Assembly: GCF_017526105.1 (NCBI RefSeq)
Contig: NZ_CP071839.1
Location: forward strand, 4,975,001-5,039,000
Source: Streptomyces cyanogenus
Lineage (GTDB): Bacteria; Actinomycetota; Actinomycetes; Streptomycetales; Streptomycetaceae
DNA length: 64,000 bases
Reading direction: 5' to 3'
How positions within the stretch are numbered: the first letter of the stretch is position 1; each line of letters opens with the position of its first letter. The notes under the pieces are model-generated. The model searched no databases. It saw only the letters and a list, made by a program, of their open reading frames with translations, and was not told the DNA's origin. Position numbers and translations under genes: made by a program. Shown piece by piece: positions 43,120 to 50,724 of the stretch.

Positions 43120-44016
43120 TCAGCTCTCCCGCGCGGCCGACTTGGACGGAGATGCGCTGGAGGAGGACGACTTGGACGGCGACTTCGAAGGCGACGCCGG
43201 CTTCGACGGCTCCGACGACCCGGACGGCGAACTCGCCGCACCACCCGCACCGTTGGCCGACGACACCGACGCCACGACCTCCTTGAGCGCCTTCTCCGCC
43301 GCCTTCGTCAGGTCATCCGCGTCCGGAGTCTTCTCACCCGCGAGACCGGCACCGTTGTAGTCGACCGTCACGACGACGTTCTCCACCCGGGCGACGACCG
43401 TCTGCTGCTTGAAGAGGCCTTCCTTCTTCTTCAGGTCGTACCGCACCGCCGTCGCCTCCGCACCCGTGCCCGACAACGGCACGACCTTGGTGTTCTTGGC
43501 GCCGTCCACCGACTGGACGTCCTTGGACTGCCGCGTGAAGTACGTGTGCGCCTGGTCCGCACCGGAACCGCGCGTGGCATCCGAGTCGAAACGCAGCAGG
43601 GACACCGTCAGCCAGCGGAACTGCGACCCCTTCACGCCGTTGTTGTCCAGGCTGCTCCACGAGCAGGACGCACGCGTCGACGGATCGTCCGAAGTGCCCT
43701 TCTTCGCCGACTTCACACCCTTCGGGACCAGATCCTCCAGGGTCTTCTTCCCCAGCGCCCCACACGCGTCGGGAAGCTTCTGGTACGCGGCGGCCTGCAC
43801 GGTCGGCGACGCACTCGCCGACGGCTGCGTACTGCCGCCACCCGCCGACTGCGTGCTCTCGGCACCGGACTTGGCCTTGGAGTCACCCGAATCCGAGGAA
43901 CAGGCCGCCGTGATCAGAACCGCGGGAACGGCTGCCGCGCAGACAAGAGCGCGGCGAAGGCGCTTGGCTCGCTGGCTGGGCTGGGCACGGTCGTCTCGCT
44001 GGTCTGCTCGCTGCAT
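43120..44016 (-). CDS. DUF3558 lipoprotein
   Basis: The gene encodes 298 aa. A signal peptide ends in ITAACSSDSGDSK, which has a lipobox-like cysteine. A Ser/Gly/Thr linker leads to a DUF3558 domain: AYQKLPDACGALGKKTLEDLVPKGV, then ASCSWSSLDNNG. A Lys/Ser-rich tail (PSKPASPSKSPSKSSSSSASP) closes it. ATG 44016 is favoured because AAGGA stands five bases upstream; an ATG at 44031 is in frame. Surface-anchored; function unknown. Downstream neighbour of a similar lipoprotein gene. Confidence 0.82.
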   Translation of the reverse strand: MQRADQRDDRAQPSQRAKRLRRALVCAAAVPAVLITAACSSDSGDSKAKSGAESTQSAGGGSTQPSASASPTVQAAAYQKLPDACGALGKKTLEDLVPKGVKSAKKGTSDDPSTRASCSWSSLDNNGVKGSQFRWLTVSLLRFDSDATRGSGADQAHTYFTRQSKDVQSVDGAKNTKVVPLSGTGAEATAVRYDLKKKEGLFKQQTVVARVENVVVTVDYNGAGLAGEKTPDADDLTKAAEKALKEVVASVSSANGAGGAASSPSGSSEPSKPASPSKSPSKSSSSSASPSKSAARES

Positions 44017-44142
44017 GGTTCCTTCACTCATGACGCTCGGTGTTCGTGCGGGTTCCTGCGAGGCCACGGTACGCGGTGACCGAGCCGGGGGGCTTGCCTT
44101 CCCGCGCTTTGCGGACCGGGCCGGACGAGACCGGCGGGACCC

Positions 44143-45000
44143 TCAGCCGCCCAGCGTGTCATCCAGCCGAGAGGCCAGATCCAGGGCCCTGTCCTGCATT
44201 TCCTTGCTGTCCGGGACCGTTCCCAAGGCCATCGGCTGCTCCTCGTACTGGAGGGTGACGATGACGTTGGACGTGCGGAACACCACAGTCACCGTCCGCT
44301 GTTCGGCCGTCGAACCGGACGTGTTCAGCTGGTCGTCCACATACGCCTCGTCACCGAGATCGGAGAGCGTACGGGGCTGCAGATCGGTGGGCGTCGCACC
44401 GGAGGAGGAGGCGCCCGGGGACGCGGACGAGGAGGCGCCGCCGCTCTCGGAACCCTGCGAGGACGCGGACGGGGCCGAGGAGGAGGCCGGGGACGCGGAC
44501 GCCGAGGAGGTGGGCGTCGGGGACTGCGGCGGCGCCGACGAAGTGCTCGGCGCCGGCAGATCGGCGGCCGTCTCCTTCTCCTGGAACAGCTTCTGCGCCT
44601 GGTCGTCGTCGCTGACGGTGTTGTCGTACGACACCACACGCTCGAAGTCCACCGACAGCCGGTCCGTGGCGTCGGCGGACTCCACCTTCCACCGGCAGCC
44701 GACCTTGCGATCCGTGTCGTAGGTGAGCGCGGCCTCGCCCTGGTACGCCTTGTCCCGCTGGTCCGGGTCGGTGATCTGCCGGATGCCCGGCAGCAGGGTG
44801 TCCAGCGTGTCGTGGCCGACCGCGCCGCAGGGCTCGGGGAGCGTGCGGTACTTGCCCGGCTGGGCGGCCACCGTCGCCGTTCCGGCGTCGCCCGGATTGG
44901 CGTTGTCCGTCGCGCCGTCGTCCCCGGAGCCGCTCGTGCAGCCGGCCAGCAGCGCCGCGAGGAGGGCGGCGGTGCCGGATACGTACGCCTTCCGCAGCAC
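44143..45000 (-). CDS. DUF3558-like lipoprotein (paralogue)
   Basis: The gene encodes 285 aa. Signal peptide LRKAYVSGTAALLAALLAGC ends in a good lipobox (LLAGC). The domain matches the neighbour: KYRTLPEPCGAVGHDTLDTLLPGI, then VGCRWKVESADATDRLSVDF and VTVVFRTSNVIVTLQYEE. A Ser/Pro-rich stretch sits in the middle. GTG 45000 follows GAGGAG. The two DUF3558 genes look like a tandem duplication that has diverged. Function unknown. Confidence 0.82.
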   Translation of the reverse strand: MLRKAYVSGTAALLAALLAGCTSGSGDDGATDNANPGDAGTATVAAQPGKYRTLPEPCGAVGHDTLDTLLPGIRQITDPDQRDKAYQGEAALTYDTDRKVGCRWKVESADATDRLSVDFERVVSYDNTVSDDDQAQKLFQEKETAADLPAPSTSSAPPQSPTPTSSASASPASSSAPSASSQGSESGGASSSASPGASSSGATPTDLQPRTLSDLGDEAYVDDQLNTSGSTAEQRTVTVVFRTSNVIVTLQYEEQPMALGTVPDSKEMQDRALDLASRLDDTLGG

Positions 45001-45214
45001 GGTCGGGCTCCTCTCGACGGTGTGTGCTCGCTCGGTGCTCCAGTGTCCCCGCTGGTTATTCGCTTGCCGCAGCGGGGCGCCCCCTGGAGACAATGTGTAT
45101 CGCACGCACTGCCGTGGACGCCGGTCCCTTGTCCCTTTTCGTCGACCTTGGCGCCGCTTTTGCGTTTTGCTGTATTTGAGCCCTTTGTCGTTGATTTCGG
45201 GGAACGAGGAACAT

Positions 45215-46408
45215 ATGTCGTACGTGGAGATGCCGGGCGCCAAGGTCCCGATCCGGATGTGGACCGACCCGGCGACGGTCGAGGACGTGGCCCTGCGCCA
45301 GCTCCAGAACGTGGCCACCCTTCCCTGGATCAAGGGCCTGGCCGTGATGCCGGACGTGCACTACGGAAAGGGCGCCACGGTCGGCTCGGTCATCGCGATG
45401 CAGGGCGCGGTGTGCCCGGCGGCGGTGGGCGTGGACATCGGCTGCGGGATGTCGGCGGTACGGACGTCCCTGACGGCGAACGATCTCCCCGGTGACCTGT
45501 CGCGGCTGCGGTCGAAGATCGAGCAGGCGATACCGGTGGGGCGGGGCGCGCATGAGGATCCTGTCGAGCCGGGGCGGTTCCATGGGCTGGCGACCGCGGG
45601 ATGGGGCGACTTCTGGGACCGGTTCGACGGGATTGCCGATGCCGTGCAGTTCCGGCGGGAGCGGGCCGTCTCGCAAATGGGAACGCTTGGCGGGGGCAAT
45701 CATTTTATTGAAATTTGCATTGATGTGTCCGGTTCGGTGTGGTTGATGCTCCACTCCGGATCCCGGAACATCGGCAAGGAACTCGCCGAGCACCACATCG
45801 GCGTGGCCCAGAAGCTTCCGCACAACCAGGGCTTGGTCGACCGTGACCTCGCCGTCTTCGTGTCGGACACCCCGCAGATGGCGGCCTACCGCAACGACCT
45901 GTTCTGGGCGCAGGAGTACGCCAAGTACAACCGCACGCTCATGATGGCGCTCCTGAAGGACGTGATCCGCAAGGAGTTCAAGAAGGCGAAGCCGACCTTC
46001 GAGACGGAGATCTCCTGCCACCACAACTACGTGGCGGAGGAGCGGTACGAGGGCATGGACCTGCTCGTCACCCGCAAGGGAGCGATCCGGGCCGGCTCCG
46101 GCGACTACGGGATCATCCCCGGCTCGATGGGTACGGGGTCGTACATCGTGAAGGGCCTCGGCAACGAGCTGGCCTTCAACTCGGCCTCGCACGGCGCGGG
46201 CCGGCGGATGAGCCGGAACGCGGCCAAGCGGCGTTTCTCCACCCAGGACCTGGAGGACCAGACCCGGGGCGTGGAGTGCCGCAAGGACTCCGGCGTCGTG
46301 GACGAGATCCCGGGCGCCTACAAGTCGATCGACCAGGTCATCGACCAGCAGCGGGACCTGGTCCAGGTCGTGGCGAAGCTCAAGCAGGTCGTCTGCGTCA
46401 AGGGCTGA
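45215..46408 (+). CDS. rtcB: RtcB-family RNA ligase
   Basis: The gene encodes 397 aa. RtcB joins RNA 2',3'-cyclic phosphate or 3'-phosphate ends to 5'-OH ends with GTP and Mn2+. Active-site motifs: VGVDIGCGMS (Cys77), LGGGNHFIE (Asn162, His163), MLHSGSRNIG (His180) and the guanylylated histidine near SHGAGRRMSR. No archease gene is adjacent. ATG 45215 follows GAGGAAC. Codons 153-170 are strikingly A/T-rich at third positions, unlike the rest of the gene (see findings). A LAGLIDADG-type gene lies convergently downstream. Confidence 0.94.
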   Translation: MSYVEMPGAKVPIRMWTDPATVEDVALRQLQNVATLPWIKGLAVMPDVHYGKGATVGSVIAMQGAVCPAAVGVDIGCGMSAVRTSLTANDLPGDLSRLRSKIEQAIPVGRGAHEDPVEPGRFHGLATAGWGDFWDRFDGIADAVQFRRERAVSQMGTLGGGNHFIEICIDVSGSVWLMLHSGSRNIGKELAEHHIGVAQKLPHNQGLVDRDLAVFVSDTPQMAAYRNDLFWAQEYAKYNRTLMMALLKDVIRKEFKKAKPTFETEISCHHNYVAEERYEGMDLLVTRKGAIRAGSGDYGIIPGSMGTGSYIVKGLGNELAFNSASHGAGRRMSRNAAKRRFSTQDLEDQTRGVECRKDSGVVDEIPGAYKSIDQVIDQQRDLVQVVAKLKQVVCVKG

Positions 46409-46414
46409 CGTGAG

Positions 46415-46440
46415 AGACCCCCGGCTGACCCCGGGGGTCT
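46415..46440. terminator. Terminator between rtcB and the endonuclease gene
   Basis: A 10-bp stem AGACCCCCGG / CCGGGGGTCT with a 6-base loop directly follows the rtcB stop codon. The downstream gene is convergent. Confidence 0.83.
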
Positions 46441-46451
46441 GGCTCATCCGA

Positions 46452-47282
46452 TCACTGGCCGGGCGTCAGCAATCGGCCGTTGCGCAGCCTCCACAGGCGC
46501 AGACGGCAGCTCCGCTCGGTGCGGCCGAGTTCGTCGGCGACGGCCGTGATGTCTGGAGCCTCAAGCAATGTGAGGTCTTCCCGGGCTGTCCAGCTGCGCC
46601 GCGAGTGTGCGGCACGCATGTCAAGCGGTCGCCGCCATGAGGCGATCGCGTCTGCCTTGACTTGTTTGCGTCCGAGCGACATGCAGCCGGGGTAGTACAA
46701 CAAGGCTGTCAGTGTCTGAGCCACCTCCTTCTCGTACGAGATGTTGAAGACCCCATCGCGTGCGTTCCGTTTGATCGTGCGTTCCGTGCCGGTGGTCTCT
46801 CGGGCGTAGGAGCACAGGTAGGTGCCGATGGCTGCGCTTGACGTGGTCAGAGAGAGAAGGGGCCAGCCCTGGCCCGTGTAGCCGACTGATCCGTCAGCAT
46901 CGATAAGTCCGCGAAGATAGTCGCGCTCTGCGAAGCTGCTCCTCGGGGGAGCGATCGTCTTGGACTTTCGGCCGTAGGGTAGGCCCAGTTCATTGAGCTT
47001 GGTCCTGGCTTCCAGAGAACTCAGCGTCCAGGTTGCCGAATGGTAGTTGTCGGCATAGTTCGTGGACCGTGTCCGCTCGGTGACGCTGCTGTTGTACGGC
47101 GTCAGGTGCTTGAACCTATACAGCAGGTCAATGTCCCTGGCCTTGAGTTCGACCGTAAGGCGGCCTTTCTGTCCCGTTCCTCGGTACAAGTGCCCATCCG
47201 CCTGTAAGAACCCGAACATGTACGCGTACTCGGGGACCGTGAGGTCCATGAACCGGTGGGCATTAGGCTCGCATTCAGCCAC
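46452..47282 (-). CDS. LAGLIDADG-type homing endonuclease-like protein
   Basis: The gene encodes 276 aa. Two LAGLIDADG-type helices are visible: FGFLQADGHLYR near residue 23 and YLRGLIDADGSVGY near 120. So this is a single-chain, two-motif protein. The C-terminal part (RRSWTAREDLTLLEAPDITAVADELGRTERSCRLRLWRL) resembles a Myb/SANT or HTH DNA-binding module. Base composition is lower in G+C than the neighbours and codon 26 is TTA, so it was probably acquired. It is freestanding: no intein splice junctions or intron are seen. GTG 47282 follows GGAGG. Confidence 0.82.
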   Translation of the reverse strand: MAECEPNAHRFMDLTVPEYAYMFGFLQADGHLYRGTGQKGRLTVELKARDIDLLYRFKHLTPYNSSVTERTRSTNYADNYHSATWTLSSLEARTKLNELGLPYGRKSKTIAPPRSSFAERDYLRGLIDADGSVGYTGQGWPLLSLTTSSAAIGTYLCSYARETTGTERTIKRNARDGVFNISYEKEVAQTLTALLYYPGCMSLGRKQVKADAIASWRRPLDMRAAHSRRSWTAREDLTLLEAPDITAVADELGRTERSCRLRLWRLRNGRLLTPGQ

Positions 47283-47423
47283 AGGAAGCCTCCACTTCCA
47301 TGCTGGTCAGGCCCTCGGCCGGGCGGCATCCCGGGCGAGGGCCGTCGAGTTGATCGTGTGGCGCGAGCCTAGGGCGGATGTTCGTGCGGTGATCGGGTGA
47401 TCGATGAGGTTCGCCCTTGTGGG

Positions 47424-48020
47424 TTACTCGCCCTCTGGTGCCAGCGAGTCCAGCCAGCGCAGCAGGCGTTCGCCCTCGCGGGTCATGATGGCCGGGTCGC
47501 GGAGGGCGTTGGTCAGGAGTGACATGCCCTGGTAGGCGCAGACCAGGGTGAGGGCGTGGTCGTCCGGGTCGGGCAGGCCCCACTGGCGGAACTGGGTGGC
47601 TGTCCAGTCCAGCAGGCGGCGGATGACCGCGCCGGCCTCCGCGTCCAGGGTGCCGTCGGCGCGTTTGTCGAGTTCGACGGCGAGCGTGCCGGTGGGGCAG
47701 CCGTGGCGGGCGGCGGTGTCGCGCTGGGCGACCCAGGCTTCGACGAGGGCCCTGAGGCGGTCGCGGGGGGTCGGCAACCGGTCCAGGGCGTCGGTGAGTT
47801 CGTCGAGGTGGGCCTGGTGTTCCGCCAGTGCCGCCTGGACCAGTTCGTCCTTGGTCTTGAAGTAGTAGTAGACGTTGCCCACCGGGACGTCGGCCTCGCG
47901 GGCGATGTCGGCGAGGGTGGTGCGCTCGACGCCCTGCTGGTGCAGGACGCGGGCCGCCGCCGCCGCGAGCCGTCGGCGCTTCTGTGACGCCCGTGCTCGC
48001 CGATCCACTGAGTTTGTCAC
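47424..48020 (-). CDS. TetR/AcrR-family regulator
   Basis: The gene encodes 198 aa. The HTH is KRRRLAAAAARVLHQQGVERTTLADIAREADVPVGNVYYYFKTKDELVQAAL. The rest is a typical TetR C-terminal domain. GTG 48020 is chosen; the frame opens upstream to 48038 but that lies in operator-like DNA. The upstream region carries two TGACTGACT sites. No resistance or catabolic gene is directly divergent; the next real gene reads the other way. Confidence 0.85.
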   Translation of the reverse strand: MTNSVDRRARASQKRRRLAAAAARVLHQQGVERTTLADIAREADVPVGNVYYYFKTKDELVQAALAEHQAHLDELTDALDRLPTPRDRLRALVEAWVAQRDTAARHGCPTGTLAVELDKRADGTLDAEAGAVIRRLLDWTATQFRQWGLPDPDDHALTLVCAYQGMSLLTNALRDPAIMTREGERLLRWLDSLAPEGE

Positions 48021-48068
48021 CTGACTGACTATAGACAAGCGAGGGTGGCCGCATGCCGGCTCCTTTTA

Positions 48069-48084
48069 AGTCAGTCGACTGACT
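48069..48084. promoter_or_regulatory. Perfect palindrome, probable TetR operator
   Basis: AGTCAGTCGACTGACT is a 16-bp perfect palindrome 49 bases upstream of the TetR start. A second half-site repeat, CTGACTGACTATAG (48021-48034), lies at the start codon. TGACTGACT-type palindromes are common TetR operators. Confidence 0.7.
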
Positions 48085-48098
48085 CAGAAGGAGGGGGC

Positions 48099-48188
48099 GT
48101 GATCGTTGTCGCCGCGTGGGTCGCGCGGAACCTGCCGGCGTTCGTCCAGCGCCTGCCGTGTGGATCATGCCGGGCCGGTCCGGTGTGA
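48099..48188 (+). other. 29-aa ORF behind a strong ribosome binding site (possible gene remnant)
   Basis: GTG 48099 follows AGAAGGAGGGGG and encodes MIVVAAWVARNLPAFVQRLP then CGSCRAGPV before TGA. It stands just downstream of the palindrome, where a TetR-controlled divergent gene would be expected. It may be the stub of a deleted target gene or a small peptide. No family is recognised. Confidence 0.3.
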
Positions 48189-48221
48189 TCCGTGCGAAGG
48201 ACCCCGGGCCCGTCCGGCGGG

Positions 48222-48380
48222 CTACTTCGCGTGCCGTACGGCGTAGATCATGATGAACGCGACGAAGTGGATGCCGAAGAGGAAGTAGGCCAGGAAGTAC
48301 CAGACCTGGCGTTCGTTCTTCGTCTCCTGGGCCAGCCGCCGCTTCTCCGGGGTGTCCTCGGTCGGGGAGTTCTCGTCCAT
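48222..48380 (-). CDS. 52-aa single-pass membrane protein
   Basis: The gene encodes a 52-residue protein: a charged N-terminus (MDENSPTEDTPEKRRLAQET), then one hydrophobic segment (QVWYFLAYFLFGIHFVAFIM) and a basic tail. ATG 48380 overlaps the stop of the SDR gene (TGATG), which indicates translational coupling. Similar small proteins (DUF6126-like) occur after SDR or regulator genes in Streptomyces; function unknown. Confidence 0.7.
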   Translation of the reverse strand: MDENSPTEDTPEKRRLAQETKNERQVWYFLAYFLFGIHFVAFIMIYAVRHAK

Positions 48381-49156
48381 CACGGCTCCCGGTGGATCTT
48401 GGTGTTGGACGCCTGGGCGCGCGGGCGCAGGACCAGGAGGTCGACGTTGACGTGGCTGGGGCGGGTCACCGCCCAGGTGATGGTCTCGGCCACGTCGTCG
48501 GCGGTGAGGGGCTCGGCGACGCCCTCGTAGACCTTGGCGGCCTTCTCCGTGTCCCCGCCGAAGCGGGTGAGGGCGAACTCGTCGGTCTTGACCATGCCGG
48601 GGGCGATCTCGATGACGCGGACCGGCTGGCCGACGATCTCCAGGCGCAGGGTCTCGGCGAGGACGTGGGCGCCGTGCTTGGCGGCCACGTAGCCGCCGCC
48701 GCCCTCGTAGGTGCCGTGGCCGGCGGTGGAGGAGACGACCACGATCACGCCGTCGCCGCCGGCGACGAGCTTGGGCAGCAGGGCCTGGGTGAGGTTGAGG
48801 GTGCCGATGACGTTGGTCTCGTACATCGTGCGCCAGTCGGCGGGGTCGCCGGTGGCCACCGGGTCCGCGCCGAGGGCGCCGCCCGCGTTGTTGACGAGGA
48901 CGCCGATGGTCTTGAAGGCGGTGGCGAACTCGTCCACGGCGGCGCGGTCCGTCACGTCCAGCTGGTAGGCGACGGCGGAGTGGCCGGCCTTGGTGAGTTC
49001 CTCGGCGAGGGCTTCGATGCGGTCCTTGCGGCGGGCGGTGAGGACGACGCGGTAGCCGGCCGTGGCCAGTTGCCGGGCCGTGGCGGCGCCGATGCCGCTG
49101 CTCGCGCCGGTGACGACGGCGATGCGGGAGGCGGCGGACGGGGCGGCGGTGGCCAT
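48380..49156 (-). CDS. Short-chain dehydrogenase/reductase (classical SDR)
   Basis: The gene encodes 258 aa. NADP site IAVVTGASSGIGAATARQLA, NNAGGALG, catalytic VVSSTAGHGTYEGGGGYVAAKHG (Ser, Tyr, Lys) and PGMVKTDEF are all present. These enzymes oxidise or reduce carbonyl/hydroxyl groups; similar YdfG-like SDRs act on 3-hydroxy acids. It starts at ATG 49156. It forms a two-gene unit with the 52-aa membrane protein. Confidence 0.93.
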   Translation of the reverse strand: MATAAPSAASRIAVVTGASSGIGAATARQLATAGYRVVLTARRKDRIEALAEELTKAGHSAVAYQLDVTDRAAVDEFATAFKTIGVLVNNAGGALGADPVATGDPADWRTMYETNVIGTLNLTQALLPKLVAGGDGVIVVVSSTAGHGTYEGGGGYVAAKHGAHVLAETLRLEIVGQPVRVIEIAPGMVKTDEFALTRFGGDTEKAAKVYEGVAEPLTADDVAETITWAVTRPSHVNVDLLVLRPRAQASNTKIHREP

Positions 49157-49219
49157 GGCTGCTCCTGGGGCTGCGTCGGGGTGGTGCGCTCGGGTGGTCG
49201 GGTCCAGCGTAAGTGAGCC

Positions 49220-49558
49220 TCAGCCGCCGTTCCGTGGCGCCCACATGATCACGGCCATCCCGGCGAGGCAGACCAGCGCTCCGGTGAGGTCCCAGCGGTC
49301 GGGGCGGTAGCCGTCGGCGATCACGCCCCACAGGAGGGAGCCGGCCACGAAGATCCCGCCGTAGGCGGCGAGGACGCGGCCGAAGTGGGCGTCGGGCTGG
49401 AAGGTGGCGACGAAGCCGTAGGCGCCGAGGGAGAGGACGCCGCCGACTGCCCACAGCCAGCCGCGGTGTTCGCGTACGCCTTGCCAGACCAGCCAGGCGC
49501 CGCCGATCTCGAACAGGGCGGCGACGACGAAGAGGGCGGCGGAGCGGAGGATCGGCAT
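49220..49558 (-). CDS. YnfA/UPF0060 family small membrane protein
   Basis: The gene encodes 112 aa with four membrane helices. LRSAALFVVAALFEIGGAWLVWQ, GGVLSLGAYGFVATFQPDAHFGRVLAAYGGIFVAGSLLWG and DLTGALVCLAGMAVIMWAPR match the YnfA family, which is distantly related to SMR/DMT exporters. Possible efflux of small cations; not proven. ATG 49558 start. Confidence 0.9.
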   Translation of the reverse strand: MPILRSAALFVVAALFEIGGAWLVWQGVREHRGWLWAVGGVLSLGAYGFVATFQPDAHFGRVLAAYGGIFVAGSLLWGVIADGYRPDRWDLTGALVCLAGMAVIMWAPRNGG

Positions 49559-49707
49559 GGGCGCAGCCTCGCACGTGGCGGCGGTGTCACCTTGTTGGAG
49601 GGCGCCTGGCGGCCGGTTTGCGTGGCATACATCCGTACGGCGGCCGCAGGGCGGCGGCCGGGTGTACGGCGGTGCCGGCGCGAGCGAGGAGTGGTGAGGG
49701 CGTGCGG

Positions 49708-50166
49708 ATGCGGGCGTGGGTGTTGTCCGGGGTGTGTGCCGGTGCCGTCCTGGTGCCGGGGACCGCGGTGGCCGCTCCGGTTCCGGAGGCCGATCTGGCC
49801 TTCCACGGGACCGCGGTGATGAACGGGGACCGGGTGGAGGTGCGGCTGACTCCGCAGAACAACGGGCCGGCCGCCGTCGCGGACGCCACGGTCCGGCTGC
49901 GCTGGTCGGTGGAGCTGGCCGACGAGCAGGAGCTGCCGGCCCGGTGTGCCCGGGAGGACGAGCGGACGGTGGTGTGCGGGACGGGGGCGCTGGCGGTGGA
50001 CGCGGTGGGGGAGCGGATGCGGGTGCCGGTGCGGCTGCGGGAGCGGTCGCCGGAGGTGACGCTGGAGATCGACACCGCGTGGAGCGCGGGTGCGGTGGAC
50101 CAGGACCGGTCGAACGACCGGATGGCGGTGCTGGTGCTGGACACCGGGGACGAGTACGCCTTCTGA
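49708..50166 (+). CDS. Secreted hypothetical protein
   Basis: The gene encodes 152 aa. Signal peptide MRAWVLSGVCAGAVLVPGTA, with likely cleavage after VAA. The mature part is a beta-rich domain of DUF11 or CARDB type: DLAFHGTAVMNGDRVEVRLTPQNNGPAAVADATVRLRW, with one cysteine pair (ARCARED...VVCGTG). ATG 49708 follows TGAGGG by seven bases; the longer open frame to 49618 lacks a signal peptide. Location: outside the cell. Function unknown. Confidence 0.72.
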   Translation: MRAWVLSGVCAGAVLVPGTAVAAPVPEADLAFHGTAVMNGDRVEVRLTPQNNGPAAVADATVRLRWSVELADEQELPARCAREDERTVVCGTGALAVDAVGERMRVPVRLRERSPEVTLEIDTAWSAGAVDQDRSNDRMAVLVLDTGDEYAF

Positions 50167-50184
50167 GCCGTCCCTCGGTGCCGG

Positions 50185-50589
50185 TCAGGCGGGGTTGTCG
50201 GCGTCGTAGCGTTCGCGGGCCGTGCGGACCTCGTCGAAGTGGGTCTCCGCCCAGTCCTTCACGGCGGTGAGCAGGCCGGCGAGGCTGGCGCCGAGGGGGG
50301 TGAGGGCGTAGTCGACGCGGACCGGGACGCTGGGGGTGACGGTGCGGCTGACGATGCCGTCCCGTTCGAGGGCGCGCAGGGTCTGGGTGAGCATCTTGGG
50401 GCTGACGCCGGCGATCTTGCGGCTGAGGTCGCTGTAGCGCAGGGGGCCGGGAGTCAGGGCGGCGACGACGAGGCTGACCCACTTGTCGCTCAGCCGTCCG
50501 AGGAGCTGGTTGGTGGGGCAGCTGCGCAGGAAGGCGTCGTAGTCGGCGCGGGCCTGTTCGCGGCGCTGGGCGGCGGTCATGGTGGCCAT
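50185..50589 (-). CDS. HxlR-family transcriptional regulator
   Basis: The gene encodes 134 aa. The winged helix runs LRSCPTNQLLGRLSDKWVSLVVAALTPGPLRYSDLSRKIAGVSPKMLTQTLRALERDGIVSRTV. The Cys near the N-terminus of the HTH (SCPTNQ) is the redox-sensing position of YodB/HypR-like members. It is divergent from an oxidoreductase gene and probably represses it through the inverted repeat between them. Confidence 0.92.
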   Translation of the reverse strand: MATMTAAQRREQARADYDAFLRSCPTNQLLGRLSDKWVSLVVAALTPGPLRYSDLSRKIAGVSPKMLTQTLRALERDGIVSRTVTPSVPVRVDYALTPLGASLAGLLTAVKDWAETHFDEVRTARERYDADNPA

Positions 50590-50623
50590 GGGCTCTTCCC
50601 TTCGGGGCAGCTACGCACTCTCA

Positions 50624-50650
50624 GGTAACTACTTACGAATGGATAGTACC
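50624..50650. promoter_or_regulatory. Inverted repeat in the HxlR/oxidoreductase intergenic region
   Basis: GGTAACTA and TAGTACC form an imperfect inverted repeat (one inserted A) with 12 bases between them. HxlR-type regulators usually bind GTA-rich dyads of this kind at divergent promoters. Confidence 0.5.
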
Positions 50651-50724
50651 TCTCCTACGGTTGGTGTCGCGGCCGGAAACGGGCCGCTGCATCTGCAAGT
50701 GCCGTTCATTCAGGGAGAGTTGTC

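Noticed and set aside
46452..47282. LAGLIDADG gene as an intein remnant
   Set aside because: No N-terminal Cys/Ser block or C-terminal HN splice motif is present and it has its own Shine-Dalgarno sequence.
47283..47423. tRNA or group I intron beside the LAGLIDADG gene
   Set aside because: No cloverleaf with a TTC loop and no intron core could be traced in this segment.
49618..49707. Longer start of the secreted protein
   Set aside because: The extension (MRGIHPYGGRR...) lacks a signal peptide and is Arg/Gly-rich noise; ATG 49708 gives a proper signal sequence.
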